Translations under genes and position numbers: made by a program | In this document: positions 26,772 through 35,442 of the stretch, one piece after another | Layout: each line of letters starts with the position of its first letter | Numbering within the stretch: the first letter of the stretch is position 1 | Notes under the pieces: model-generated | Told to the model about the DNA's origin: nothing | Databases searched by the model: none | The model's input: only the letters and a program-made list of their open reading frames with translations | Source of the DNA: an uncultured Duncaniella sp. | GTDB taxonomy: Bacteria > Bacteroidota > Bacteroidia > Bacteroidales > Muribaculaceae | Direction of reading: 5' to 3' | Length of the DNA stretch: 64,000 nucleotides | Assembly (NCBI GenBank): GCA_910578615.1 | Contig: CAJTRI010000001.1 | Location: 124,001-188,000 of the forward strand

Positions 26772-28253
26772 TCATTTCAACGACCATTCGGCGCCGTCCT
26801 TGGTGTCCTTTATGACGAAGCCTGCCTCGGCAAGGCGGTCACGTATAAGGTCGGAGGTCGCCCAGTCTTTCGAGGCCTTTGCCTTGGCACGCATTTCAAG
26901 AACGAGCGACATGGCCTTCTCGAACGGCTCCATGGCCGTTGCGTCGGTTCCCTCTGTAAGTTCGGTACGTATGCCGAGTATATCTACAAGGAATGTGTCA
27001 AAGATGCCTTTCAGTTCGTCTATGTCTGCCTGTGAGGCTGTCGCCTTGCCATCCTTGACTGAATTGACCAGACGAAGCGCGTCAAACAGACATGCTATTG
27101 CCACCGGGGTGTTAAGGTCGTCGTCAAGAGCCTCGTAGCACTTACGTCTGATGTCGCTGACATCGATCGTGGATGTCTCCGAAGGGGTCAGTTCGCGCAG
27201 ACGGCGGTAGCCTTCCAGCATACGTCCGAGGGCCTTTTCCGAAGCTTGCAGAGCCTCGTTGGAGAAGTCCACGGTGCCACGGTAGTGGGCTTGGAGTATG
27301 AAGAAGCGTATGGTCATCGGCGAATAAGCCTGTTCGAGAAGCGGATGGTTGCCGGTAAAGAACTCGTCAAGCGTGATAAAGTTGCCCAGCGACTTGCCCA
27401 TCTTCTTGCCGTTGATGGTTATCATGTTGTTGTGCATCCAGTATCTGACGGTCTCATGTCCGTTGTGGGCCATGCTCTGGGCTATCTCGCATTCGTGGTG
27501 GGGGAACATGAGATCCATTCCTCCGCCGTGGATGTCGAATGACTCTCCCAGATACTTCTCCCCCATTGCCGAACATTCGAGATGCCAGCCGGGGAAACCC
27601 TCGCTCCACGGAGAGGGCCAGTGCATGATGTGTTCGGGGGATGCCTTCTTCCAGAGTGCGAAGTCGGCGGGATTGTGCTTCTGTTCCTGCCCGTCAAGCG
27701 CGCGGGTGGTTGACAGCAGCTCGTCTATATTGCGTCCCGACAGCTTCCCGTAATGGTGGTCGGCGTTGTATTTGGGAACGTCGAAATATACAGAGCCGTC
27801 ACTCTCGTAGGCATATCCCGAGTCAAGTATCCGCTTCACATACTCTATCTGTTCTATGATGTGGCCGGAGGCATGAGGCTCTATGGACGGAGGAAGCACG
27901 TTGAGCGCCTCCATGGCCTTGTGGTAGCGTGTGAGGTAGTGTTGTACCACCTCCATGGGTTCGAGGTTGTCGAGGCGCGCTTTCTTGGCTATCTTGTCCT
28001 CCCCCTCGTCGGCATCGTGTTCAAGATGTCCCACATCCGTGATGTTGCGGACATAGCGCACCTTGTAGCCGAGATGTTGCAGGTAGCGGAAAAGGATGTC
28101 GAAGGTGATGGCCGGACGGGCATGTCCCAGATGGCCGTCACCGTAGACAGTCGGGCCGCAGACATACATCCCCACCCTCCCCTCATGGAGGGGCTGGAAG
28201 GGCTGTTTGGTGCGGGTGAGAGTGTTATAGATGGTTAAGTTGTTGGCTGTCAT
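26772..28253 (-). CDS. cysS: Cysteinyl-tRNA synthetase
   Basis: This class I aminoacyl-tRNA synthetase charges tRNA-Cys. The HIGH motif is HLGH (residues 41-44) after the zinc-ligand cysteine in VCGPTVYG. Further zinc ligands are in HLECSAM and HHECE, and the KMSKS motif is KKMGKS near residue 281. The anticodon-binding C-terminal part holds a DALR-type region (ALDDDLNTPVAIACLFDALR). Length is 493 residues, normal for the family. Confidence 0.96.
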   Translation of the reverse strand: MTANNLTIYNTLTRTKQPFQPLHEGRVGMYVCGPTVYGDGHLGHARPAITFDILFRYLQHLGYKVRYVRNITDVGHLEHDADEGEDKIAKKARLDNLEPMEVVQHYLTRYHKAMEALNVLPPSIEPHASGHIIEQIEYVKRILDSGYAYESDGSVYFDVPKYNADHHYGKLSGRNIDELLSTTRALDGQEQKHNPADFALWKKASPEHIMHWPSPWSEGFPGWHLECSAMGEKYLGESFDIHGGGMDLMFPHHECEIAQSMAHNGHETVRYWMHNNMITINGKKMGKSLGNFITLDEFFTGNHPLLEQAYSPMTIRFFILQAHYRGTVDFSNEALQASEKALGRMLEGYRRLRELTPSETSTIDVSDIRRKCYEALDDDLNTPVAIACLFDALRLVNSVKDGKATASQADIDELKGIFDTFLVDILGIRTELTEGTDATAMEPFEKAMSLVLEMRAKAKASKDWATSDLIRDRLAEAGFVIKDTKDGAEWSLK

Positions 28254-28301
28254 ATGAAAGTTATGGGAAGGCCTTAAACTGTAAACCTGTGTGGAATCTT
28301 A

Positions 28302-28628
28302 TCAGGCCTTGCCGCCCATGATGAACGGGTTGGGGATTTCTCCGCCGTTGCCGCCACCTTGGTTTACGGGACGTTTGGGACGGATCTCGCCGAAGGTAGC
28401 CTCATACTTCTTTACATTCTCCATGAGGGCGCCGAGGAGGTTTTTGGCGTTTTCGGGGCTCATGATGATGCGGCTCTGTACCTTTGCCTGGGGCATGTTG
28501 GGAGCCATGGTGATGAAGTCAACGAAAAATTCGTTGGGGCCATGGGTGATGACGGCGAGGTTTGAGTAAATTCCCTTTGCTACCTCGGGTGTCAGTTCGA
28601 TCTTTATCTCATTCTGTTTGGTTTCCAT
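28302..28628 (-). CDS. DUF3467 family protein
   Basis: A 108-residue soluble protein matching the DUF3467 pattern: IELTPEVAKGIYSNLAVITHGPNEFFVDFITMAP, then QSRIIMSPENAKNLLGALMENVKKYEATFG. It ends in a Gly/Asn/Pro-rich tail. There is no signal peptide or membrane segment. The family is widespread in Bacteroidetes and its function is not established. It sits between menG (36 bp upstream) and cysS (48 bp downstream) on the same strand. Confidence 0.85.
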   Translation of the reverse strand: METKQNEIKIELTPEVAKGIYSNLAVITHGPNEFFVDFITMAPNMPQAKVQSRIIMSPENAKNLLGALMENVKKYEATFGEIRPKRPVNQGGGNGGEIPNPFIMGGKA

Positions 28629-28663
28629 GATGTTGTGTTTGTGTTTGGTTTTTTATTTGTTTG

Positions 28664-29407
28664 TTATTTGGATTTCTCGGCTGTGTAGATGGTGCATGTG
28701 CCTAAGGTGAGGGGAATGGCGCGGGGGGATGTGAATCCGGCGCCGGAGAGGAGGGCACACATCCTTTCTCCCTGTGGCACGGCGGCTATCGACTCCGGCA
28801 GATAGCTGTAAGCACGGACGTCCTTGCTCACCATGCGTCCCACCGCCGGAATGACATGGCGTGTATACAGGTTGTAAAACGGTCTGACTATTCCTGAGCG
28901 CGGTGTTGAGAGTTCGAGTATGACTACTGTGCCACCAGGGCGCAGCACCCTGTACATCTCGCGATATCCAGCTTCGATGTCGGCGAAGTTGCGGACTCCG
29001 TAGGCGCATGTGACGGCGTCAAAAGAGCTGTCGGGAAACGGGAGCTGCATGCAGTCACCCGGCCCGAGGGTCACTATTTCGTCAAGACCTTCGGCTGCGA
29101 CCTTGCGGCGCCCTATCTCTATCATTTCCTCGGAGAGGTCTACACCTACCACTGTAACAGGGTCGAGCGTCCGGGCCAGCCTTATGGCCAGATCGCCTGT
29201 GCCTGTGGCTATGTCGAGAATATCGTCGTGGGTGCGGTCTGACAGGAGCCTGACAGCACTGCGGCGCCACAGCTTGTCAATGCCGAACGTCATCGCCCTG
29301 TTCATGAAGTCATAAGCCGGGGCGATGGCGTCAAACATTTCGCGAACCTGTTCCGCCTTGTCGCGTGAGTCAGATCCGTATGGGGTTATGTTCTCTACCT
29401 CCTGCAC
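28664..29407 (-). CDS. menG: Demethylmenaquinone methyltransferase MenG/UbiE
   Basis: This SAM-dependent enzyme makes the last methylation in menaquinone synthesis. Motif I DILDIATGTGDLAIRLA, the UbiE signatures YDFMNRAMTFGIDKLWRR and DAVTCAYGVRNF, and RVLRPGGTVVILELSTP are clear. I chose GTG at 29407, giving 247 residues that begin VQEVENITPYGSDSRDKAEQV. This fits the short N terminus of Bacteroidetes homologues and starts 4 bp after the purC stop. The longer frame from ATG 29491 would overlap purC by 80 bp and add a Ser/Thr-rich 28 residues of no family likeness. Confidence 0.9.
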   Translation of the reverse strand: MQEVENITPYGSDSRDKAEQVREMFDAIAPAYDFMNRAMTFGIDKLWRRSAVRLLSDRTHDDILDIATGTGDLAIRLARTLDPVTVVGVDLSEEMIEIGRRKVAAEGLDEIVTLGPGDCMQLPFPDSSFDAVTCAYGVRNFADIEAGYREMYRVLRPGGTVVILELSTPRSGIVRPFYNLYTRHVIPAVGRMVSKDVRAYSYLPESIAAVPQGERMCALLSGAGFTSPRAIPLTLGTCTIYTAEKSK

Positions 29408-29411
29408 ACTC

Positions 29412-30365
29412 TCAGAGGTTGAGGTTGGAGAGGCAGTCGAGGACGTTTTTGGCAATACGTCCGTCAAGATCCTCTTCCGGGGCCTTGACAAATTCCTTGC
29501 CTGTGATGTGCTCGTATAGCTCTATGTAGCGCTCCGATACCTCGTTGCAGAAGGAGTCAGTCATCTCGGGAACGGACTGTCCCTCCTTGCCCATGAAACC
29601 GTTGGCCATAAGCCATTCGCGCACGAATTCCTTCGAGAGCTGGCGCTGGGGCTCCCCTTTGGCGAGGCGTTCCTCGTAGCCGTCGGCATAGAAATAGCGC
29701 GAGGAGTCGGGGGTGTGGATCTCGTCAATGAGTATCACCTTGCCGTCGCGAAGGCCGAACTCATATTTGGTATCCACGAGTATAAGGCCCTTCTCGGCAG
29801 CCATTTCCGATCCTTTCTTGAAAAGAGCGCGGGTATAGGCGGCCATTGTGTCAAATTGTTCGGCTGTCACGATGCCCTGTGCGATAGCTTCTTCACGCGA
29901 GATGTTCTCGTCGTGGCCGGCATCGGCTTTGGTAGTGGGAGTGATTATGGGTTCGGGGAAACGCTGGTTCTCGACCATCCCCTCAGGGAGTCTCACGCCG
30001 CACAGTTCCCTCATTCCGGCCTTGTATTCGCGCCATGCGCTTCCGGCCAGATATCCCCGGATAATCATTTCGAGCCTGAGGCCCTCGCAGCGATAGCCAA
30101 CGGTGACCATAGGGTCGGGAACGGCGATTTTCCAGTTGGGGACAAGGTCGGAGGTAGCGTCAAGCATGGATGCCGCTATCTGGTTGAGTGCCTGCCCCTT
30201 GTAGGGGATGCCTTTGGGGAGTATCACGTCAAATGCCGAGATACGGTCAGTAGCGACCATGACGAGGAGGTCGTCTCCGATGGAGTAGACGTCACGTACC
30301 TTGCCGTGATATACCGCCGACTGGCCGGGGAAATGAAAATCAGTGTTTACCAGTGTTGTAGCCAT
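29412..30365 (-). CDS. purC: SAICAR synthase (phosphoribosylaminoimidazole-succinocarboxamide synthase)
   Basis: This cytoplasmic enzyme of purine synthesis joins CAIR and aspartate using ATP. The 317-residue protein shows the family start (VYHGKVRDVYSIGDDLLVMVATDRISAFDV), the RCEGLRLEMIIRGYLAGSAW segment, LILVDTKYEFGLRDGKVILIDEIHTPDSSRYF, and KEFVREWL. The length fits the Bacteroidetes/yeast-type PurC rather than the short roughly 240-residue form. It is first in a minus-strand run purC-menG-DUF3467-cysS and is preceded by a -7-like box. Confidence 0.95.
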   Translation of the reverse strand: MATTLVNTDFHFPGQSAVYHGKVRDVYSIGDDLLVMVATDRISAFDVILPKGIPYKGQALNQIAASMLDATSDLVPNWKIAVPDPMVTVGYRCEGLRLEMIIRGYLAGSAWREYKAGMRELCGVRLPEGMVENQRFPEPIITPTTKADAGHDENISREEAIAQGIVTAEQFDTMAAYTRALFKKGSEMAAEKGLILVDTKYEFGLRDGKVILIDEIHTPDSSRYFYADGYEERLAKGEPQRQLSKEFVREWLMANGFMGKEGQSVPEMTDSFCNEVSERYIELYEHITGKEFVKAPEEDLDGRIAKNVLDCLSNLNL

Positions 30366-30400
30366 GATGTTTCAGTCTATGATATGGTTTATTGTTTTCG

Positions 30401-30408
30401 CAAAGTTA
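30401..30408 (-). promoter_or_regulatory. Candidate -7 box of purC
   Basis: Minus-strand TAACTTTG lies 36 bp before the purC start. A clear -33 TTTG is not seen. I recognise no purine riboswitch in the leader. Confidence 0.5.
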
Positions 30409-30457
30409 CGCATTTTTAATTAAATGGCGGGGAAATGGCAGAAAATGTATTCTGCCG

Positions 30458-30817
30458 TCATGCCAGCTCCTCCCATTCGGCATCGCTTACCTGCGGTTCG
30501 CGGGGTGTCCGGGCGGAAGAGGCGCTTCGTGCGGAGTAGTCTGTTTTCTCGTTGATTTCCACGAAGTCTATGTATTCGCCCTCCTCGCGGGTGAATATCT
30601 TGCCTCGCCGGCGGGGGCGGTTTTCCTCCTGTCGTGAGTACTGTTCCTGACGTCTGCGCATCTCGTCGGGGTCTATGCCGAAGGCGCTTCCGTAGGACTG
30701 TCTGATGAAGTCATTGACCTTTTCCTCATATTTTCGGCGCATGTATGCCGCAAGGAGCGGTTTGGCCACGAGCCAGAGGAAATAGATGATGACTATGGTG
30801 AATATGAGTGTGAGCAT
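30458..30817 (-). CDS. DUF4834 family small membrane protein
   Basis: A 119-residue protein. One N-terminal membrane helix (MLTLIFTIVIIYFLWLVAKPLLA) is followed by a charged cytoplasmic part (MRRKYEEKVNDFIRQSYGS...) with an Arg-rich stretch and a conserved-looking end (GEYIDFVEI, VSDAEWEEL). This matches DUF4834 of Bacteroidetes, whose role is unknown. The frame runs upstream to 31270, but that part overlaps the divergent SemiSWEET gene and is not coding-like. A -7-like TAAATTTG at 30854-30847 (minus) supports the start at 30817. Confidence 0.8.
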   Translation of the reverse strand: MLTLIFTIVIIYFLWLVAKPLLAAYMRRKYEEKVNDFIRQSYGSAFGIDPDEMRRRQEQYSRQEENRPRRRGKIFTREEGEYIDFVEINEKTDYSARSASSARTPREPQVSDAEWEELA

Positions 30818-30846
30818 ATATTTGTCTCGGTTATCTGTCTTTCCTG

Positions 30847-30854
30847 CAAATTTA
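30847..30854 (-). promoter_or_regulatory. Candidate -7 box of the DUF4834 gene
   Basis: Minus-strand TAAATTTG lies 30 bp before the start at 30817. It separates the real gene from the upstream extension of its frame. Confidence 0.45.
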
Positions 30855-30973
30855 ACACTTTTCGCGCGATTACGGCCCTCGACCGATGTTAAAAAATATA
30901 ATCGTCCCATGCCTTGCAACATTGTGGCTTGTGCCGACGTTAGGATATAATAAAAACATTCAAACAAGGCCTT

Positions 30974-31246
30974 ATGGAACTTTTCATAAACATAGTCGGT
31001 TACAGTGCCGCAATCTGCATGGTCATGGGCTATCTGCCGCAGGCCATCCACACCATCCGCACACGCGAGACCGACGGCATAGCCATGCCCACCTTCCTGC
31101 TCCTCGGGCTGGGAAGTATCCTGTTCGTTATACAGGGTCTGCTGCTCCACAACTGGCCGCTTGTAATCACCAACGTCATCACCACGGTCTGCTCGGCCAT
31201 AGTGTTCGGTATCAAGATATATAACGACCATTTCAGGACGAAGTGA
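30974..31246 (+). CDS. SemiSWEET-type sugar transporter (PQ-loop)
   Basis: A 90-residue membrane protein with three hydrophobic helices and the PQ motif in helix 1 (MGYLPQAIHTIRTRETDG). This is the layout of bacterial SemiSWEETs, which work as dimers to move sugars down their gradient. The third helix holds ITNVITTVCSAIVFGIKIY, with the Asn typical of the pore. The gene stands alone, divergent from the DUF4834 gene. Substrate unknown. Confidence 0.88.
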   Translation: MELFINIVGYSAAICMVMGYLPQAIHTIRTRETDGIAMPTFLLLGLGSILFVIQGLLLHNWPLVITNVITTVCSAIVFGIKIYNDHFRTK

Positions 31247-31327
31247 AGCCGTGGTTTCACGGTCAGGCACGTGTGTCGGGGGGACGTTGTTCCTCCTGCG
31301 TGCGTTAACCTTATTTTGCGTAATGGG

Positions 31328-31359
31328 TTTGCGTGGCGTCGGAATAATTCGTATCTTTG
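31328..31359 (+). promoter_or_regulatory. Promoter of the dnaN operon
   Basis: TTTG at 31328-31331, a 20-bp spacer and TATCTTTG at 31352-31359 match the consensus exactly. A transcript from here covers the ATG at 31401, while the in-frame upstream ATG at 31371 lies only about 11 bp after the box. Confidence 0.8.
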
Positions 31360-31400
31360 TGGGTTAGATATTGACAAGAAATCATTACCACTCACGATAT

Positions 31401-32531
31401 ATGGAATTTTCAGTCCCGAGCAAGACGCTCCAAACGTTTGCTTCCTCAGTCAGCAAGGTTATTAACGCCAAAAACGCGCTGACAATTCTCAACAACTTCC
31501 TGTTCTCCATCTCAGGCTCGACGCTGACCATCACGGCCTGTGACGGTGAGAATACCCTCTGCGCCCGCATTCCCATCATGGATGTTGAGGGGGAGGGCGA
31601 GTTCTGCATCGATGCCCGCCGCGTGGTGGAGCTGTTGCGCGTGATGCCCGAGCAGGAGCTGCGTTTCGTCATCGATGATGCCACTCTGGCCGTAGAGATG
31701 AGCCACCCGGACGGTTCCTACAAGTTTATGGGACTTTCGGGTACGGAATATCCGCGTTTCCAGCGCGCCGCTTCCAAGAATGTCCAGACATTCAAGACCG
31801 CCGGCTCTACCATACTCCGTGGTTTGGAATACACCTCTTTCGCTGCCGGCACCGACCTTCTACGTCCACAGATGATGGGTGTGTATTGGGATATAAAGCC
31901 TGACCGTCTGGTATTCGTGGCCACGGACACCCACAAGCTCGTCAAATTTGAGGACAACGGTTTCGCCCCCGGCTTCGAGGGGTCGTTCATCCTTCCCAAC
32001 AAGTCCACCAACGTGTTCCGCTCGGTATTTGGCAAGGACGAGGAGGTGACTGTCACGCTTGACCCCAATCAGGGTGTTACTTTCGAGACCGATACCTTTA
32101 CGTTTGACTCGCGTCTCGTGAAGGGCCGTTTTCCCGACTATACACGCGTGATTCCAGAGAACAACCCCTTCACCCTCACGGTCAACCGCCATCTTTTTTC
32201 GAAGGCTGTCCGTCGTGTGAGCCTGTTCGTGGACGAGGGCCACGGTCTCATCAAGTTCCGTATCACTCCCGAGAAGCTGACCATCAAGGCCTCCGACAAC
32301 GAGTACAACACATCGGGTGTGGAGACTCTTTCGGCCGACTTCAACGGCTCGGACATGGTGGTTGGTTTCAGCTCGAGCTATCTCCAAGAGCTTACCGCCG
32401 TCGTGTGGACTGACGATATCGTATTCAAGCTTGCCGATCCTTCACGCCCGGCAGTCATAGTCCCCACAGAGGACAAGCCCGAGACCAGGCTCACCATGCT
32501 TCTCATGCCCATGAACGTCACCGATTTCTAA
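31401..32531 (+). CDS. dnaN: DNA polymerase III beta sliding clamp
   Basis: This clamp tethers the replicative polymerase to DNA. The 376 residues start MEFSVPSKTLQTFASSVSKVINAKNALTILNNFLF and show the three repeated clamp folds. The C terminus ends in the conserved peptide-binding edge and VPTEDKP...TMLLMPMNV. Ten extra residues from ATG 31371 are rejected because homologues begin at MEF and because of the promoter position. The next gene starts directly after the stop (TAAATG), giving a dnaN-exonuclease-coaBC-DUF4835-recN-rlmB operon order. Confidence 0.95.
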   Translation: MEFSVPSKTLQTFASSVSKVINAKNALTILNNFLFSISGSTLTITACDGENTLCARIPIMDVEGEGEFCIDARRVVELLRVMPEQELRFVIDDATLAVEMSHPDGSYKFMGLSGTEYPRFQRAASKNVQTFKTAGSTILRGLEYTSFAAGTDLLRPQMMGVYWDIKPDRLVFVATDTHKLVKFEDNGFAPGFEGSFILPNKSTNVFRSVFGKDEEVTVTLDPNQGVTFETDTFTFDSRLVKGRFPDYTRVIPENNPFTLTVNRHLFSKAVRRVSLFVDEGHGLIKFRITPEKLTIKASDNEYNTSGVETLSADFNGSDMVVGFSSSYLQELTAVVWTDDIVFKLADPSRPAVIVPTEDKPETRLTMLLMPMNVTDF

Positions 32532-33293
32532 ATGCAGCTCAATCTCAAGAAGCCCATAGTGTTCTTCGACTTGGAGACCACCGGCGTGGACATCACCCAT
32601 GACCGCATAGTCGAGATTTCGATTATCAAGGTTCTTCCTTCGGGAGAGGAGCAGGAAAAGACACGCCGCATCAATCCGGGTATGCCTATCCCTCCCGAGG
32701 CTACGGCCATACACCATATCTCTGACGAGGATGTGGCTGACTGCCCTATGTTCAAGCAGATAGCCCGGTCGCTTGCCAACGAGCTGACCGGCTGTGACCT
32801 TGCCGGCTATAACTCCAACAGGTTCGACATCCCCATGCTGGATCAGGAGTTTCAGCGTGCGGGGGTCAAGTTTGACTTTTCAAAGGCCCGTTTCGTGGAT
32901 GTGCAGACAATCTTTCACAAGAAAGAGCAGCGCACTCTCGTGGCGGCTTACCGTTTCTATTGCGGCAAAGAACTTGACGGGGCACACTCGGCCAATGCCG
33001 ATACACGCGCCACTCTTGAAGTGCTCAAAAGCCAGCTTGACCGTTACGACGACCTTCCCAACGATATAGCCGAGCTGAGCAAGTTCTCCCAGATGAACCG
33101 CAATGTCGACTTCATGGGGCGGCTTGTGTTCAATGACGATGACAAGGAGGTAATCAATTTCGGCAAATACAAGGGGCGTCTTGCAGAAGAGGTGCTCCGC
33201 AAGGATCCTTCATATTATGACTGGATTCTGAAAGGGGACTTCGCCCAGAACACCAAGGACTGTTTCACCCGCATAAAGCTTAGACTAAAATGA
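32532..33293 (+). CDS. DEDDh 3'-5' exonuclease (DnaQ-like) with C-terminal FGKYKG domain
   Basis: A 253-residue exonuclease, possibly the proofreading or repair partner of DNA polymerase III. Exo I is FFDLETTG (residues 11-18), exo II is YNSNRFDIPML, and exo III is HSANADTRATLEVL (H...D). After about residue 185 a short second domain reads INFGKYKGRLAEEVLRKDPSYYDWIL, which matches DUF3820. It starts with no gap after dnaN and overlaps coaBC by 4 bp, so it is very likely co-expressed with the clamp. Confidence 0.9.
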   Translation: MQLNLKKPIVFFDLETTGVDITHDRIVEISIIKVLPSGEEQEKTRRINPGMPIPPEATAIHHISDEDVADCPMFKQIARSLANELTGCDLAGYNSNRFDIPMLDQEFQRAGVKFDFSKARFVDVQTIFHKKEQRTLVAAYRFYCGKELDGAHSANADTRATLEVLKSQLDRYDDLPNDIAELSKFSQMNRNVDFMGRLVFNDDDKEVINFGKYKGRLAEEVLRKDPSYYDWILKGDFAQNTKDCFTRIKLRLK

Positions 33294-34504
33294 CCTCTCG
33301 CCAATCCCCTCTGGCCGGTAAGCATGTCGTCCTCGGCATCTGCGGCGGCATAGCCGCCTATAAGAGCGTCAGCCTTCTGCGCCTTCTTGTCAAGGCAGGG
33401 GCCGAGGTACAGGTGGTCATCACTCCTGCCGGTAAGGAATTCATCACCCCTGTCACCCTCTCGGCCCTGAGCCAGAAGCCGGTGGTCAGCGAGTTCTTTA
33501 CCGCCAATACCGGCGAATGGCATTCCCATGTGGATCTCGGTCTGTGGGCCGACTGCATGGTCATTGCCCCGGCCACAGCCTCCACGATAGGCAAGATGGC
33601 CCACGGTGTGGCAGACAACATGCTCGTGACCACCTATCTCTCGGCAAAGAGCCATGTGTTTGTAGCCCCGGCCATGGATCTCGACATGATGGCCCATCCT
33701 TCCACTACCGCCAACCTCGCCCTTCTACGTTCATACGGCAATACGGTGATAGAGCCTGATACCGGCTATCTGGCCAGCGGTCTGACCGGCAAGGGACGTA
33801 TGGAGGAGCCGGAGAATATAGTGAGGGTGTTGGAAGATTATTTTGCAAAGTCACAGACCCTTGTCGGAAAAAAGGTGCTCGTCACAGCCGGCCCCACCTT
33901 CGAGCGCATCGACCCGGTGCGTTTCATAGGCAACTATTCCTCGGGCAAGATGGGCTATGCCCTGGCCGAGGAGTTTGCTGCAAGAGGTGCCGAGGTGATA
34001 CTTGTGAGCGGCCCCGTCAGTGTCACTGCCTCCTCTCCCGCCATAAGGCTGGTCAGGGTGGAGAGTGCCCGCGAGATGCTTGCCGAATGCGAGGCCGTCT
34101 TCTCAGGGTGTGATGTTGCCGTGATGTGTGCGGCTGTGGCCGACTATGCTCCGGCTGTCACCTCTGACCGCAAGATAAAGCGCGAGCACTCCGAGGTTCC
34201 TGTGATTCAGCTTGTCAAAAACCCCGACATAGCCGCAACGCTCGGAGCCGCGAAACGTCCGGGCCAGTTTCTGGCCGGATTCGCTCTCGAAACCGACCAT
34301 GAGGCAGAGAATGCGGCGGAAAAACTGTCGCGCAAGAATCTTGACATGATAGTGCTCAATTCCATGCGTGATGCTGGGGCAGGGTTCGGTACCGATACCA
34401 ACAAGGTCACCATAATCGATGCCGGAGGCTCGCACGAATATCCGCTAAGGCCCAAACGCGAGGTGGCTTCCGATATAATAGATTACATAGAGACACGCCT
34501 ATGA
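33290..34504 (+). CDS. coaBC: Bifunctional phosphopantothenoylcysteine decarboxylase/synthetase CoaBC
   Basis: This enzyme makes 4'-phosphopantetheine precursors for coenzyme A in two steps. The N-terminal flavoprotein CoaC half (about 1-180) shows LGICGGIAAYKSVSLLRLL, the catalytic His region (GEWHSHVDLG) and APAMDLDM. The CoaB half (about 190-404) shows LVTAGPTFERIDPVRFIGNYSSGKMGYALAEE, a CoaB dimer-interface signature, and NKVTIID near the end. Length 404 is normal. Both ends overlap neighbours by 4 bp. Confidence 0.95.
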   Translation: MTSRQSPLAGKHVVLGICGGIAAYKSVSLLRLLVKAGAEVQVVITPAGKEFITPVTLSALSQKPVVSEFFTANTGEWHSHVDLGLWADCMVIAPATASTIGKMAHGVADNMLVTTYLSAKSHVFVAPAMDLDMMAHPSTTANLALLRSYGNTVIEPDTGYLASGLTGKGRMEEPENIVRVLEDYFAKSQTLVGKKVLVTAGPTFERIDPVRFIGNYSSGKMGYALAEEFAARGAEVILVSGPVSVTASSPAIRLVRVESAREMLAECEAVFSGCDVAVMCAAVADYAPAVTSDRKIKREHSEVPVIQLVKNPDIAATLGAAKRPGQFLAGFALETDHEAENAAEKLSRKNLDMIVLNSMRDAGAGFGTDTNKVTIIDAGGSHEYPLRPKREVASDIIDYIETRL

Positions 34505-35412
34505 AGCAAATCCTTCTCTTCCTCAGCTTCATACTGGCTGCATCCGTTGTGGGTACGGCCCAGGAACTCAACTGCCGGGTAGAGGTGAATACCTCACAGC
34601 TCGAAGGCACCAACAAGCAGATATTCGAGACGCTTCAAAGCGCCTTGTCGGACTATGTCAACACCACGGAGTGGAGTCCGGCTCAGATTTCCCCCAACGA
34701 GCGCATAGAGTGCACTTTGTTTTTCAGCATCACCGAATATGACGAGGGTGCCGGAAGCATGAAGGGCACATTGCAGGTGCAGAGCATACGGCCCGTATAT
34801 AATTCCTCCTATACCACCACGCTTGTCAACTTCCGTGACGCGGTGGAGTTCACCTATACCGAGAACGAGCCGCTTGTCTACAACGAGAACAACATGGAGA
34901 GCCAGCTCACGCAGATAGTAAACTTCTATGTCTATCTCATTCTTGCCATGGACTTTGACAGTTTCTCGCTCCATGGCGGAGATCCGTTCTTCGAACGTCT
35001 CGAAACGATAGTCCATCAGGGGCAGTCGTCGGGCGAGAGCGGATGGAAGGCGTTTGAGGACAACAAGAACCGTTCCGCCGTGCTTGCGGCCTACACCGAT
35101 CCCTCCACACGCCGTCTCCGTGACCTGACATACCAGTATCATTTGCAAGGGCTTGACCAGATGTCGGTCAGCCCGGACAAGGGGCGTAGCACCATTGATT
35201 CATCCCTTGACATTCTTACGGAAGTACATAAGGTATCTCCGATGTCTGTGGGGCTGTCTATGTTCCGTGATGCCAAGCTCGACGAGTTAGTGAATATATA
35301 TTCAAAGGCTACTCCCGAGGAGCACACCCATGCCTATGACCTCCTTTCCCCGATATATCCCACCGATTCCGAGCGTATCGAGAAGATCAAGAAGGGTGTC
35401 GAGGGGAAGTGA
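34501..35412 (+). CDS. DUF4835 family secreted protein
   Basis: A 303-residue protein with a signal peptide (MKQILLFLSFILAASVVGTAQ) and the DUF4835 pattern: ELNCRVEVNTSQLEGTNKQIFETLQSALSDYVNTTEW near the start, then IECTLFFSITEY, LVNFRDAVEFTYTENEPL and the C-terminal helical part PIYPTDSERIEKIKK. It is probably periplasmic. In Bacteroidetes the gene is conserved next to coaBC and recN, as here, but its function is not known. It overlaps the coaBC stop by 4 bp. Confidence 0.88.
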   Translation: MKQILLFLSFILAASVVGTAQELNCRVEVNTSQLEGTNKQIFETLQSALSDYVNTTEWSPAQISPNERIECTLFFSITEYDEGAGSMKGTLQVQSIRPVYNSSYTTTLVNFRDAVEFTYTENEPLVYNENNMESQLTQIVNFYVYLILAMDFDSFSLHGGDPFFERLETIVHQGQSSGESGWKAFEDNKNRSAVLAAYTDPSTRRLRDLTYQYHLQGLDQMSVSPDKGRSTIDSSLDILTEVHKVSPMSVGLSMFRDAKLDELVNIYSKATPEEHTHAYDLLSPIYPTDSERIEKIKKGVEGK

Positions 35413-35442
35413 CATGCCTGGTCTCAAAGTTTTTTAAGGTTT

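Noticed and set aside
30818..31270. Upstream extension of the DUF4834 frame (151 residues)
   Set aside because: It overlaps the divergent SemiSWEET gene and a -7 box, and has no family likeness; the membrane helix of the real gene begins at 30817.
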